Source of the DNA: Nocardia concava NBRC 100430
Lineage (GTDB): Bacteria > Actinomycetota > Actinomycetes > Mycobacteriales > Mycobacteriaceae
Length of the DNA: 64,000 nt
Assembly: GCF_000308815.1 (NCBI RefSeq)
Contig: NZ_BAFX01000017.1
Coordinates: 62,001 to 126,000 of the forward strand
Reading direction: 5' to 3'
The notes beneath the pieces were generated by a model. It did no database searches, was not told the origin of the DNA, and was given only the letters and a program-made list of their open reading frames with translations. Positions 17,710 through 25,697 of the stretch are shown piece by piece (positions within the stretch are counted from its first letter, which is position 1; every line of letters starts with the position of its first letter). The position numbers were made by a program, and so were the translations under genes.

Positions 17710-18947
17710 TGGAAACCTCCGAGAGCGCGAACAGGTGTGAAAACAACAGGGAGAGAAGTCATTCCACGCAGGAACGGCGAAGGTCGCCGCACCAGATGGT
17801 GCGCGGGCACCGCCAGATCGATATCGGGCAGCCGGTCCAGCAGCACCTCGATACCGGTCCTGGCAATTGTCTCAGCGATCTGCTGCGCCGGGAAGGGACA
17901 GCGGTATTCACCGTGGCTGAACGCGAAATGGGCGCTGTTGCCGGTGTGGGTGGCGGCATCGCCGACCGCCTGGCGCACGTGCGGATCGGTATTGGCGGCG
18001 GCCAGGCCCAGCAGCAGCATGTCGCCGGCGCGAATCGTCTTGTCCGCCAGGCGGGTATCGCGCGCGGCCCAGCGCCCGGCCAGGATCGAGGTGGGGGCGT
18101 CCTCCCACAGCACCTCGTTCATGGCCTGATCGACGCTGCGGCGGCCACCGCCCAGGGCCGCGGCGAAGCGGTCGTCGGTCAGCATCAGGCGGACCGAGTT
18201 GATCAGCCAGTCTGCGGTGGGCAGGTGACCGGCGGCGGTGATGGCCATCAGGTCGTTGACGTACTCCTCGTCGGTGAACGCGGCGGGGTACGAGAGCATG
18301 CGGGTGGTCAGATCATCGCCCGGCGCAGCCCTTTTCATGGCCAGCAGGTGCTGCATGTACTGCATGAACCGGCAGTGTGCCGCAATGGCGTCCGCGCCGC
18401 CGTCGGCCAGCGCCTTGATGGTGCGGGCCAGGCCGGGGCCCTCGGAGTCGGGGAAGCCGAGCAGCCAGGCCAGGACCAGCACCGGCAGCGGTTCGGCGAA
18501 GTCCGCCACCAGGTCGGCCTCGCCGCGACCGCAGAAGGCGTCGATCAGCCGGTCCGCCAAACCCTCACAGACCCGGCGCAATTCGAAGGGGTCCACCGAT
18601 TCCAGCGCCGGTTCCACCATGGTCAGGTGGCGGCGGTGCTCCGCGCCCGCGGTGAAGTAGATCGAGGGCATGGGCGGGCCGACCATGGGCAGCAGCGGCC
18701 AGTCGGCGGGGATATTGGGCCACTGGTTCCACAGGCTGACATCGCGGGGGAACAGCTCGGGAGAGTTGGTGACCTGGTGCATCTCGCGGTAGCCGAGCAC
18801 CAGCCAGGCGGGGATGCCGCCGAGCAGCTCGACCGCGGCGACCGCGCCGTGGTCGCGGCGCATCTCGCGATAGAGGGCGTGCGGGTCGGTGTGGAAGCGG
18901 GGACCGCTGAGCGGGACGACGGGGCAGGCGCCTGCGGGCGAGGTCAT
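17706..18947 (-). CDS. Cytochrome P450, CYP157-like, without the ExxR arginine
   Basis: A 413-residue P450 with haem loop FAFSHGEYRCPFPAQQIA (ligand C350) and an I-helix AITAAGHLPTADW. The normally invariant ExxR motif reads E278-V-L-W281, so the arginine is a tryptophan. This is the known peculiarity of the Streptomyces CYP157 family, which has EQSLW and also lies in conservons just before a CYP154 gene. The start at 18947 overlaps the GTPase stop by 4 bases (ATGA). The ExxW reading is direct; the subfamily assignment is from motif and context. Confidence 0.82.
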   Translation of the reverse strand: MTSPAGACPVVPLSGPRFHTDPHALYREMRRDHGAVAAVELLGGIPAWLVLGYREMHQVTNSPELFPRDVSLWNQWPNIPADWPLLPMVGPPMPSIYFTAGAEHRRHLTMVEPALESVDPFELRRVCEGLADRLIDAFCGRGEADLVADFAEPLPVLVLAWLLGFPDSEGPGLARTIKALADGGADAIAAHCRFMQYMQHLLAMKRAAPGDDLTTRMLSYPAAFTDEEYVNDLMAITAAGHLPTADWLINSVRLMLTDDRFAAALGGGRRSVDQAMNEVLWEDAPTSILAGRWAARDTRLADKTIRAGDMLLLGLAAANTDPHVRQAVGDAATHTGNSAHFAFSHGEYRCPFPAQQIAETIARTGIEVLLDRLPDIDLAVPAHHLVRRPSPFLRGMTSLPVVFTPVRALGGFQ

Positions 18948-19546
18948 TGCACTGTCTCCGGATGGTAGAGGTACTCGACCAGGGTGATCAGGATGTTCTT
19001 GCAGGAGTCGCGGTCGCGGGCATCGCATTCGATCAGCGGGATGTGCGGGTCCAGATCCAGGGCGTCGCGCACGTCGGACAGGGCCGAGCCGGGCCCGAAG
19101 TTGTTGCACGCCACGATGAACGGCGTGCGCTGGTGTTCCAGGCGGTCGATGGCGTACCAGGAGTCGGCGATGCGGCGTTGATCGACCAGCACGATCGCGC
19201 CGAGTGCGCCGGTGAACAGGCGGTCCCAGAGGAACCAGAAGCGTTCCTGGCCGGGGGCTCCGAACAGGTAGAGCACGTGCTCGGTGTCGATGGTGATGCG
19301 GCCGAAGTCGAAAGCCACAGTGGTGGTGGACTTTCCGGGAACCGGGGTGGGATCGTCGACGCCGTGACCGACCTGGGTCATGGTGGCCTCGGTGTCGAGC
19401 GGGCGGATCTCGGAGACCGAGCGGACCATGGTGGTCTTGCCGACGCCGAAGCCGCCCACGATCACGATCTTGAGACCCTGCCGGGCATCGGCGTGCAGCG
19501 GGGCGTCGGCGCGTGCCGGGCGGGTGTCAAAGCTTGCGGAGTCCAA
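18944..19546 (-). CDS. cvnD: Conservon GTPase (CvnD)
   Basis: A 200-residue small GTP-binding protein of the bacterial Arf/MglA-like group: P-loop GGFGVGKTT, switch region GAPGQERFWF, and ACNNFG in place of the NKxD element. The start is taken as TTG 19546 (LDSASFDTRP), which overlaps the DUF742 gene by 20 bases, as in other conservons. CvnD proteins are thought to bind CvnB/CvnC/CvnA at the membrane in a G-protein-like relay. The open frame runs to 19603, but that extra part looks like out-of-frame DUF742 sequence. Confidence 0.85.
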   Translation of the reverse strand: MDSASFDTRPARADAPLHADARQGLKIVIVGGFGVGKTTMVRSVSEIRPLDTEATMTQVGHGVDDPTPVPGKSTTTVAFDFGRITIDTEHVLYLFGAPGQERFWFLWDRLFTGALGAIVLVDQRRIADSWYAIDRLEHQRTPFIVACNNFGPGSALSDVRDALDLDPHIPLIECDARDRDSCKNILITLVEYLYHPETVQ

Positions 19547-19880
19547 CGAGCACCTTTTCGAGGGTGGAGGTGTCGGGCACCCAATTCCATTGCCGCGAAG
19601 CATGATCCGGATGACGCACCGTGATCTTGCCCGCGTGCAGCAGGTCCGACAGCAGAATGGTGGTGATGCCGACCGGCAGCCGCAGCTCGGCGGCGATCTC
19701 CACCACCGCGGTCGGGGCGCGGCACATATCGAGGATGGCGGCGTGCTCGGATTGCATGCCGCGCACCGGATCGCATTCGCTGACGACCAGGGTCACCAGA
19801 TCGAAGGCGTCCGAATCCGGTTGGCTGCGGCCGCCGGTCAGCGTGTACAGCCGATCCGGATCCTCGTCTGGCCTGGTCAC
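19527..19880 (-). CDS. cvnC: DUF742 protein of the conservon (CvnC)
   Basis: A 117-residue protein with the DUF742 pattern: RLYTLTGGRS near the N-terminus, then MQSEHAAILDMCRAPTAVVEIAAELRLPVG and VLLSDLLHAGKI-like sequence (ILLSDLLHAGKITV), a winged-helix-like core. In conservons it acts with the roadblock protein and the GTPase. It overlaps the roadblock gene by 4 bases and the GTPase gene by 20. Confidence 0.88.
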   Translation of the reverse strand: MTRPDEDPDRLYTLTGGRSQPDSDAFDLVTLVVSECDPVRGMQSEHAAILDMCRAPTAVVEIAAELRLPVGITTILLSDLLHAGKITVRHPDHASRQWNWVPDTSTLEKVLVGLRKL

Positions 19881-20290
19881 GGCACGCTCGCTCCCCGGAC
19901 CCGGGGCGCGGCGGCCAGATGTTCGCCGAGCTGCTCGACCAGCTCGCGCATATTGTGGCCCACCAGCCCGGCGTCGGCGTCCTCCGCGGCCACCACCGCG
20001 ATGTGCGCGCCCACGCCCGCCTCCACGATGAACAGGATGCCCCCGTAGAACTCGGTCATGGACTGGCGGACCCCGCCGCGACCGTCACCGAACTCCACCG
20101 AGGCGCCGTGCGAAAGGCTTTGCATCCCAGCGGCAATGGCCGCCAGCTGATCCGCGCTGTCCGTGCCGAGTCCGGGCGTATGACAGATCTTCAGCCCGTC
20201 CCCCGACAGCAGCAGCGCGTGCCGGGCGCGCGGCGTGCGCACCAGCAATTGCTCCAACAGCCAACCCAAGTGTGTCGCGGACGCTGTCAT
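19877..20290 (-). CDS. cvnB: Roadblock/LC7 protein of the conservon (CvnB)
   Basis: A 137-residue roadblock/LC7-domain protein: LGWLLEQLLVRTPRARHALLLSGDGL, DQLAAIAAGMQSLSHGA and the C-terminal strand GAHIAVVAAEDADAG. Such proteins act as regulators of, or scaffolds for, small GTPases such as the neighbouring CvnD. It overlaps both flanking genes by 4 bases, showing tight co-translation. Confidence 0.88.
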   Translation of the reverse strand: MTASATHLGWLLEQLLVRTPRARHALLLSGDGLKICHTPGLGTDSADQLAAIAAGMQSLSHGASVEFGDGRGGVRQSMTEFYGGILFIVEAGVGAHIAVVAAEDADAGLVGHNMRELVEQLGEHLAAAPRVRGASVP

Positions 20291-22188
20291 CGATCGGTCT
20301 CCGAAGGGGCAGTAGGGGCGGGGCGGGAGTCGGTGTCGTAGTCACGGCCAGGGTTGCGGCCGGGCGGCACGATGCGGTGCTCGCCGGTCGAATAGTTTGC
20401 GGCCCTGGCCTTCTCGCGGAACTCGCCGCGCCGGACCGCGTCCAACAGCGAGGACGGGAGCAGGGTCGCGTTGTCGGCCGGATGCGAGATCGGCTGGGTG
20501 GCAGAGGGAAAGGGGCTGCCGCCGGGCGTCGAGGCGGATGGCGCGGTCGCGGCGGGCGTGGAGTCGTACCGTGCGGGCGCGGTTGGCATAGGGCCGGGCG
20601 GCGTCGGCGCGGCGGGTGTGGCGGGTGTCGATCCGAGATTGGTTAGAGACGCGACCTCGGGCGCGCCGCTGTCGCCACGCCCGTTGACCGCGCGCTGGAA
20701 CGCGGCCAGCGAGTTCGGCGAGGACGGTGGGCGTGGCGCGGGAGGGGTGGTCGGCGCGGCGAGGCCGTCCGGGTGCACCGCCGCGAGGGTGCTGCCGCGG
20801 CGGCGCTTGGGCAGATTGCCGGAAGCCGCTGCGCGCTGGGCGATTTCATCGAGGCTGGCGGGGGCGGCGGACGGCTCGCTCACCGCCGGTGTGGGCGCGG
20901 TACGGGGCAGCGGCTCGCCGAAGGGGTTCGCCGCGATCGCGGTCGCGCTCGAATTCGCCGAGCTTGCCGCGATCTCGGCCGCCGGTACGCCGGATCGCGT
21001 GGGGAGTTCGCGGTCCTGCTCGGTAGCCGCCGGGAGCACGATCGGCGACGAGCCGGTGTTCACCGGTGTGATGCGGCTCAGGGTGCCGGTGTGGCGTTCC
21101 AGGCGGGTAGTGAGTTCACGCGGGACCACCACGACAACCGCGGTGCCGCCGATGGCCGAGGGCCGGTAGCTGACAGTGAGGTCGTGTTTGCGGGCCAGGT
21201 GGCCGACGACGGCCAGGCCGAGGCGGGTGCCGGAGAGGGAGGAGAGGTCGGCGGCGCTCCGGTCGCGCGAGACCGCGGATTCGGCTCGGCGCAGGGCGGA
21301 TTCGCTCATGACCAGGCCGCTGTCCTCGATGGTGATCACCACGCCGGCCGGCACCTCGGCGGCGTAGACGTGCACCTCGGTGGTGGGCGGAGAGAAGTTG
21401 CAGGCATTGTCGAGCAGTTCGGCCAGCGCGTGCATGATGCCCTCGGCGGCGTGCCCGGCGATGGCGATCTCGGTGACGGCGCGCAGCCGGACCCGCTGAT
21501 AACCCGCGACCCGGCCCATGGCCCCGCGCAGGATCGATTCCATGGCAATGGGTTTGGCCCAGCGGCGGCCCGAGCGCGCACCGCTCAGGACGGCGATGCT
21601 GTCGGCCAGGCGGCCCGCTTGCGCGGTGCGGTGGTCGAGCTCGAGTAGATCGGCGAGGACCTTGGGGTCGGCGTGCCGGTGCTCCATCTCGCGCAGTTCG
21701 GCCAGCATGCTGGTGCTCATCGCCTGCATGCGGCCCGCCGCCCCGGCGAACGCGGCCATGGCGGCGGCGCGGCGGTTCTCGTTCTCCTTGGCGGCGCGGG
21801 CCTGCTCGGCCGCCTGCTCTTGGAGGGCGTGAATTCTGGCTTCCGACTCCGCGATTCGCGATTGCGCGGTGGAGATGGTGGCGGCCACGTGGGCGTCGGC
21901 CTGGACTTTGTATCCCAGCGCCTCGTGCCTTGCCTGGTTCACGCGGCTCCGGTAGTAGGCCGCCGCGGTGAGTGCCGCCGTCAGCGCGAGCGCTGCCGCG
22001 CTCGCACCGGCCGCCAGCGGTATCCGGAACTCGTCCGGAGCGAAGAAGACCGCGGTCGCCACGACGACCGCGGTCAACGCCGATGAACCCGCCAGCAGTG
22101 CCAGTGCACCCGCCGGCATCGGAAGAGCCGGACGCTGACTCCGAGCGGCCTGTGGCTCCCCGCTCGGCGGATTCACTGATTCCGACAC
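20287..22188 (-). CDS. cvnA: Conservon sensor kinase-like protein (CvnA)
   Basis: About 633 residues: two hydrophobic segments near the N-terminus, an alanine-rich coiled coil, a nitrate/sulfonate-sensor-kinase-like core with ELLDNACNFSPP (N box) and TIEDSGLVMS (G1-like), then GLAVVGHLARKHDL, and a long Pro/Ala/Ser-rich C-terminal tail ending in a basic segment. The usual phospho-acceptor histidine box is not obvious, as in other CvnA proteins. GTG 22188 is chosen because GGAAG lies about nine bases upstream; the frame is open to a TTG at 22266. First gene of a six-gene unit ending with two P450s. Confidence 0.82.
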   Translation of the reverse strand: MSESVNPPSGEPQAARSQRPALPMPAGALALLAGSSALTAVVVATAVFFAPDEFRIPLAAGASAAALALTAALTAAAYYRSRVNQARHEALGYKVQADAHVAATISTAQSRIAESEARIHALQEQAAEQARAAKENENRRAAAMAAFAGAAGRMQAMSTSMLAELREMEHRHADPKVLADLLELDHRTAQAGRLADSIAVLSGARSGRRWAKPIAMESILRGAMGRVAGYQRVRLRAVTEIAIAGHAAEGIMHALAELLDNACNFSPPTTEVHVYAAEVPAGVVITIEDSGLVMSESALRRAESAVSRDRSAADLSSLSGTRLGLAVVGHLARKHDLTVSYRPSAIGGTAVVVVVPRELTTRLERHTGTLSRITPVNTGSSPIVLPAATEQDRELPTRSGVPAAEIAASSANSSATAIAANPFGEPLPRTAPTPAVSEPSAAPASLDEIAQRAAASGNLPKRRRGSTLAAVHPDGLAAPTTPPAPRPPSSPNSLAAFQRAVNGRGDSGAPEVASLTNLGSTPATPAAPTPPGPMPTAPARYDSTPAATAPSASTPGGSPFPSATQPISHPADNATLLPSSLLDAVRRGEFREKARAANYSTGEHRIVPPGRNPGRDYDTDSRPAPTAPSETDR

Positions 22189-22386
22189 GCTCCGCACTTC
22201 CGCACTAATCCACCGGGGCGACCGCCCCGATGCCCCCGACCGTGCCCGCGTGCGGGACCACGCCAAATACGTGGATCGGCAAGCGGATTCGGATCTGCGG
22301 GCACGAGCATATGCCCACCCGCCGGGCCGCGCTACCCGAGCGAGAAGCCGCTGGCAAACGCAGGTCCCGGTGGCCGGGAACCCGGT

Positions 22387-23040
22387 TCAGGTGCGGGAGA
22401 GGACGTGCGTGCGGGTGCTGGTGTAGCCGTAGCCCAGCACCGCGACCAGATACAGCAGCAGCGCCGCCGCGGGCGCCAGCAGGCCGATCGCCGCGATCGC
22501 GTCGAGCACGACGAAACCGATGACGGCCTGCAGGCTCTCGCGCCGGGCGTAGGCGGCGTCGTAGCCGGGCTCGAACAGCTCCGGATTGCGGCGCAGCGCA
22601 ATCCACATCACGAACCAGGCCGCCGCCTGCAACGCACCCACCACACCATAGAAGGCGGTGGCCACCTTGGCATTCCAGCCGCCGTCCTCGAGGTGATGGG
22701 CCAGCACCGCGGTGGGGAACGGCAGGAACGCCACCGCGAACAACAGCAGCAGATTGCCGCAGTGCAGCAGCCCGTTCATCCTCCGGATGCGCCCGAAGAA
22801 GCGGTGATGGCACAGCCAGATCACGCCGACGGTGAGAAACGAACCGGCATAGGCGATATAGCTCGGCCACAGGCCGGTCAGCTCGTGCCAGAGATCGCCG
22901 CCCTCGGTCTCGGGGAGCCGAATCTCGAGGACCAGCAGGGTGATCGCGATGGCCATGACGCCGTCGCTGAAAGCTTCCACGCGGGTGGTGTCGGTCAGGC
23001 GTGAGTCAGGTTCGGCGGTAAGTACTTCGGGGTGCTGCAT
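22387..23040 (-). CDS. TMEM175-type potassium channel family (DUF1211)
   Basis: A 217-residue protein with six hydrophobic segments. The first carries the family hallmark RVEAFSDGVMAIAITLLV, which in bacterial TMEM175 channels lines the pore, followed by LEIRLPE and the loop SFLTVGVIWLCHHRFF. Bacterial members are tetrameric, weakly K-selective leak channels. It is not part of the conservon, whose first gene starts about 200 bases away. The start at 23040 gives the family N-terminus. Confidence 0.85.
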   Translation of the reverse strand: MQHPEVLTAEPDSRLTDTTRVEAFSDGVMAIAITLLVLEIRLPETEGGDLWHELTGLWPSYIAYAGSFLTVGVIWLCHHRFFGRIRRMNGLLHCGNLLLLFAVAFLPFPTAVLAHHLEDGGWNAKVATAFYGVVGALQAAAWFVMWIALRRNPELFEPGYDAAYARRESLQAVIGFVVLDAIAAIGLLAPAAALLLYLVAVLGYGYTSTRTHVLSRT

Positions 23041-23074
23041 GCCTGCATTATCCGAATTGTCCGAAATTGCGCCG

Positions 23075-23755
23075 TCAGGCGTCGATATCTTCGCGCTCCT
23101 GCGCGCGCATGCGCCGGCTGGCGATGAGTGAACCCAGTGCGAAGCCGAAGATCGGGATGCTCACGATCGGCGACCACGAATTCACCTGCGGCCCTGCCGG
23201 TCGCAGCAGCGTCACCACCCGGATCACAGCCAGCGTGAGACCGCTGAGGCCGCCGAACATGAACAGCGCCAACGGTAATCGGAATCGCACGGGCACACTG
23301 CGATAGCTCAGCACCGAGGCCGTCAGCACCGCGGCGTTCACCGCGAGTCCCGACAGCGCCAGCAGCCAGTTGTGGGTTTGCAGGGTCACGTGCGAGGGCC
23401 GCACGGGGGAGTAGGTGAGCAGCATCGCCGCCTCGACCGCGGCCAGGCCGATGTAGAACGCGCGCCTGAGCAGGATCCGCCCCCACGCGTCGGCCACCGT
23501 CACCCCGATCAGGGCACCGGCCCCGACCAGCGACAGATCCGCGACCAATCCCGGGAAGCCCTCGAAATGCCCGCTCGGCAGCGCCATCTCATTGGCCGAG
23601 CCATTGATCGCCGGGGTGCGCAGCACCGCCCACACCGCGAGCAGCACCATGCCGATGGTGAACGGCCGCGATTCGGGGGTCTTCCACCGCGGCAGCCGGG
23701 CCGCCGCCGCGGCGAGGCAGAGCAGGGCCGCCAGGATCGGGAGGATATTGCTCAC
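23075..23755 (-). CDS. Multi-pass membrane protein, coupled to HTH gene
   Basis: A 226-residue protein with about seven hydrophobic segments and a basic C-terminal end (IASRRMRAQEREDIDA). It starts at GTG 23755, overlapping the stop of the helix-turn-helix gene by 4 bases (GTGA), so the two are translated together. It resembles the actinobacterial membrane proteins often annotated as putative transporters beside small HTH genes, but no transport motif is visible. Function unknown. Confidence 0.7.
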   Translation of the reverse strand: MSNILPILAALLCLAAAAARLPRWKTPESRPFTIGMVLLAVWAVLRTPAINGSANEMALPSGHFEGFPGLVADLSLVGAGALIGVTVADAWGRILLRRAFYIGLAAVEAAMLLTYSPVRPSHVTLQTHNWLLALSGLAVNAAVLTASVLSYRSVPVRFRLPLALFMFGGLSGLTLAVIRVVTLLRPAGPQVNSWSPIVSIPIFGFALGSLIASRRMRAQEREDIDA

Positions 23756-24111
23756 CTGAACAGCCTCGCGCCGGCCTCCCCGCGAGTGGGTTTTCCGCGC
23801 GGCGTGTCCTCGGCCTCTTTCTCCCGGCGCAGCAATTCGGTGAGCAGTTGCCGGGTCGACGCTTGCCGGATGGCGCTGCCGGATCCGGCGCGCTGCGCTT
23901 CGGATTCGGTGATGATCCCCGCGACCACCTGCACCTCCACCGGATTCGCGCTGTAGGCCCGGGCGATCTCGATCAGCGTCTCCACCGGCGGGGTCGGCAG
24001 GGCCAGATGCCGCGCCAGGGTGGCCTGCGGAATTCCGGTCACCACCGCCATGGCCCGAGTGCTGTCCCCACCGGTCAGCTCCTCGATCCATTGTTTCAGC
24101 TGATCATGCAC
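23752..24111 (-). CDS. Helix-turn-helix (XRE-like) protein
   Basis: A 119-residue protein whose first 65 residues look like a small XRE-type DNA-binding domain (DSTRAMAVVTGIPQATLARHL, then VETLIEIARAYSANPVEV). The C-terminal third is charged and probably unstructured (LLRREKEAEDTPRGKPTRG). The membrane protein gene overlaps its stop. The pair could be a regulator and the protein it controls or senses through; no phage or toxin gene is next to it. Confidence 0.7.
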   Translation of the reverse strand: MHDQLKQWIEELTGGDSTRAMAVVTGIPQATLARHLALPTPPVETLIEIARAYSANPVEVQVVAGIITESEAQRAGSGSAIRQASTRQLLTELLRREKEAEDTPRGKPTRGEAGARLFR

Positions 24112-24192
24112 GCCGATGATTCTCGCACGGGCCGAACCAGGTTCGGGGCACGGCGCGCAAGTTCAGAGTTGGGGTGCGCGGGCCCCGGAGAG

Positions 24193-24408
24193 CTAGCGGC
24201 TACCGGTGCGGACGCCGTCTCGGATCTGGTACACCCGCGACGTGGTGATGTCGCCCGCGGCCTTGGCGATGAGGAAGACGCGCTCGCCGGCCGCGGTGGC
24301 GTTCTTGATCTTGTCGCGCCAGCGGGCGTCGGCGGCCTGCGCGGCCTGTTTGGCGGCCTCGCGGGCACGGGTGGCTTCGCGGAGCTCGTCCAGGAGCGGG
24401 GTCGGCAT
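24193..24408 (-). CDS. Small helical HTH-like protein, unknown
   Basis: A 71-residue protein: a long charged helix (LLDELREATRAREAAKQAAQAADARWRDKI has this character over residues 5-34) followed by AGERVFLIAKAAGDITTSRVYQIRDG, which reads like a short DNA-recognition helix. Such proteins are common in nocardiae. The start at 24408 follows AAAGGTG; a longer frame to 24459 lacks a site. No neighbour partner is evident. Confidence 0.55.
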   Translation of the reverse strand: MPTPLLDELREATRAREAAKQAAQAADARWRDKIKNATAAGERVFLIAKAAGDITTSRVYQIRDGVRTGSR

Positions 24409-24554
24409 GGAGGCACCTTTCGTTGTCCCCGGATGGGTGGCGGGTCTCGCCACCGGCATCCAACCTAGGCGGCGGGGTGAGTCGGAGTCAAGGCTGCTTG
24501 CCTCGAAAATGACTCATGCCACGTTCGCTCGGAGAGGAATCCGCGCGGCCGCGC

Positions 24555-24585
24555 TTGACCTCAACGTAAGTCGAGGTTCGAGGCT
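24555..24585 (+). promoter_or_regulatory. MerR/SoxR-type promoter with dyad in a 19-bp spacer
   Basis: A -35 box TTGACC (24555-24560) is followed, 19 bases later, by a -10-like GAGGCT (24580-24585). Between them lies the dyad ACCTCAAC (24558-24565) GTAA GTCGAGGT (24570-24577), matching 7/8. This overlong spacer with a central palindrome starting at the -35 box is the signature of promoters activated by MerR-family proteins. The target is the quinone oxidoreductase gene starting 44 bases later. No MerR gene is in the window. Confidence 0.6.
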
Positions 24586-24628
24586 GGAGGCAGCAACGGT
24601 TCATCGAAAGCGACAGGGAGTCAACGAC

Positions 24629-25618
24629 ATGCGAGTGGTGGAAGCCAAGGAATTCGGCGGGCCCGAGGTGCTGGCGGTGAACGAGGCGCCGGATCCGGTC
24701 GCCGGGCCGGGCGAGGTGGTGGTGGCCGTCGCGGCCGCGGACGTGATGTTCCTGGACACCACGCTGCGCAGCGGCTGGGCCGCGAACTTCTTCCCGGTCG
24801 AGCCGCCGTTCGTGCCCGGCGGCGCGGTGGCCGGGACCGTCGAATCGGTCGGGGCGGACGTGGACCCGAGTTGGATCGGCAAGCGGGTGGCGACGCCGAC
24901 GGCCGCGAGTGGCATCGGCGGCGGACTGCCGGTCGGCGGCTACGCGGAGAAGGCGCTGGCCAAGGTCGACACCCTGTCCGTCATCCCGGACGGGCTGAGT
25001 TTCGTGCAGGCCGCGGCCCTCTCGCACGACGGGCGCACCGCGCTGGCCGTCACCGATCGGGCGGCGATCGAGCCCGGCCAGTGGGTGCTGGTCACCGCGG
25101 CCGCGGGCGGACTGGGCACGCTGTTCATTCAATTGGCCCGTGCGGCCGGTGCCCGGGTCGTCGCCGCGGCGCGCGGCGAGGCGAAACTCGCACTGGCGCA
25201 ACGGCTCGGCGCGGACGAGGTCGTCGACTACTCGCGGGCCGACTGGGCGGATCAGGTCCGGGAGCGGACCGGCGGCGTTCAGGTGGTCCTCGACGGCGCG
25301 GGCGGGGAGATCGGGCGCGCTGCGCTGTCGGCGCTGACGCCCGGCGGGTTGCTCATCGCGTACGGCAATTCGGCGGGCGGATTCGCCGCGGTCGATGCGG
25401 AAGTCGTTGCGGCGCAGGGTATCACCGTCGTCCCCCTGTTCGAGATCGCCACCCCCGATACCGACTGGCTCGCCCTGCACAATCGTGCTCAGGCCGAGGC
25501 CGCGGCCGGACGTCTCGAAGTGGTCGTCGGCCAGACCTTCCCCCTGGATCAGGCCGCCGCCGCGCACGCCGCCATCGGATCCCGCGCCGCCGTCGGCCGC
25601 ACCATCCTCACGGTCTGA
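24629..25618 (+). CDS. Zinc-independent quinone oxidoreductase (MDR family)
   Basis: A 329-residue medium-chain dehydrogenase/reductase: N-terminal GroES-like domain (MRVVEAKEFGGPEVLAV, GPGEVVVAVAAADV) and a Rossmann domain with VLVTAAAGGLGTLFIQLARA. The zinc-ligand cysteine cluster of alcohol dehydrogenases is missing, so it belongs with NADPH:quinone reductases (QOR). Such enzymes act on quinones and reactive enals in the cytoplasm. The MerR-type promoter just upstream suggests induction by an electrophile or redox stress. A strong hairpin follows the gene. Confidence 0.83.
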   Translation: MRVVEAKEFGGPEVLAVNEAPDPVAGPGEVVVAVAAADVMFLDTTLRSGWAANFFPVEPPFVPGGAVAGTVESVGADVDPSWIGKRVATPTAASGIGGGLPVGGYAEKALAKVDTLSVIPDGLSFVQAAALSHDGRTALAVTDRAAIEPGQWVLVTAAAGGLGTLFIQLARAAGARVVAAARGEAKLALAQRLGADEVVDYSRADWADQVRERTGGVQVVLDGAGGEIGRAALSALTPGGLLIAYGNSAGGFAAVDAEVVAAQGITVVPLFEIATPDTDWLALHNRAQAEAAAGRLEVVVGQTFPLDQAAAAHAAIGSRAAVGRTILTV

Positions 25619-25642
25619 CCGAGTTCGGCGTGTCGTGAACAA

Positions 25643-25677
25643 CCGCCCAGTCTCCGGACGCACAGTGGACTGGGCGG
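25643..25677 (+). terminator. Hairpin after quinone oxidoreductase
   Basis: CCGCCCAGTC (25643-25652) pairs perfectly with GACTGGGCGG (25668-25677) around a 15-base loop. It is 24 bases after the stop and 20 bases before the next start. Confidence 0.65.
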
Positions 25678-25697
25678 AACGCGATACGGAGGTAGCG

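Noticed and set aside
18948..19109. N-terminal extension of the CYP157-like gene
   Set aside because: The extension lies over the GTPase gene in another frame and lacks P450 character; the ATGA overlap at 18947 fits the conservon pattern.
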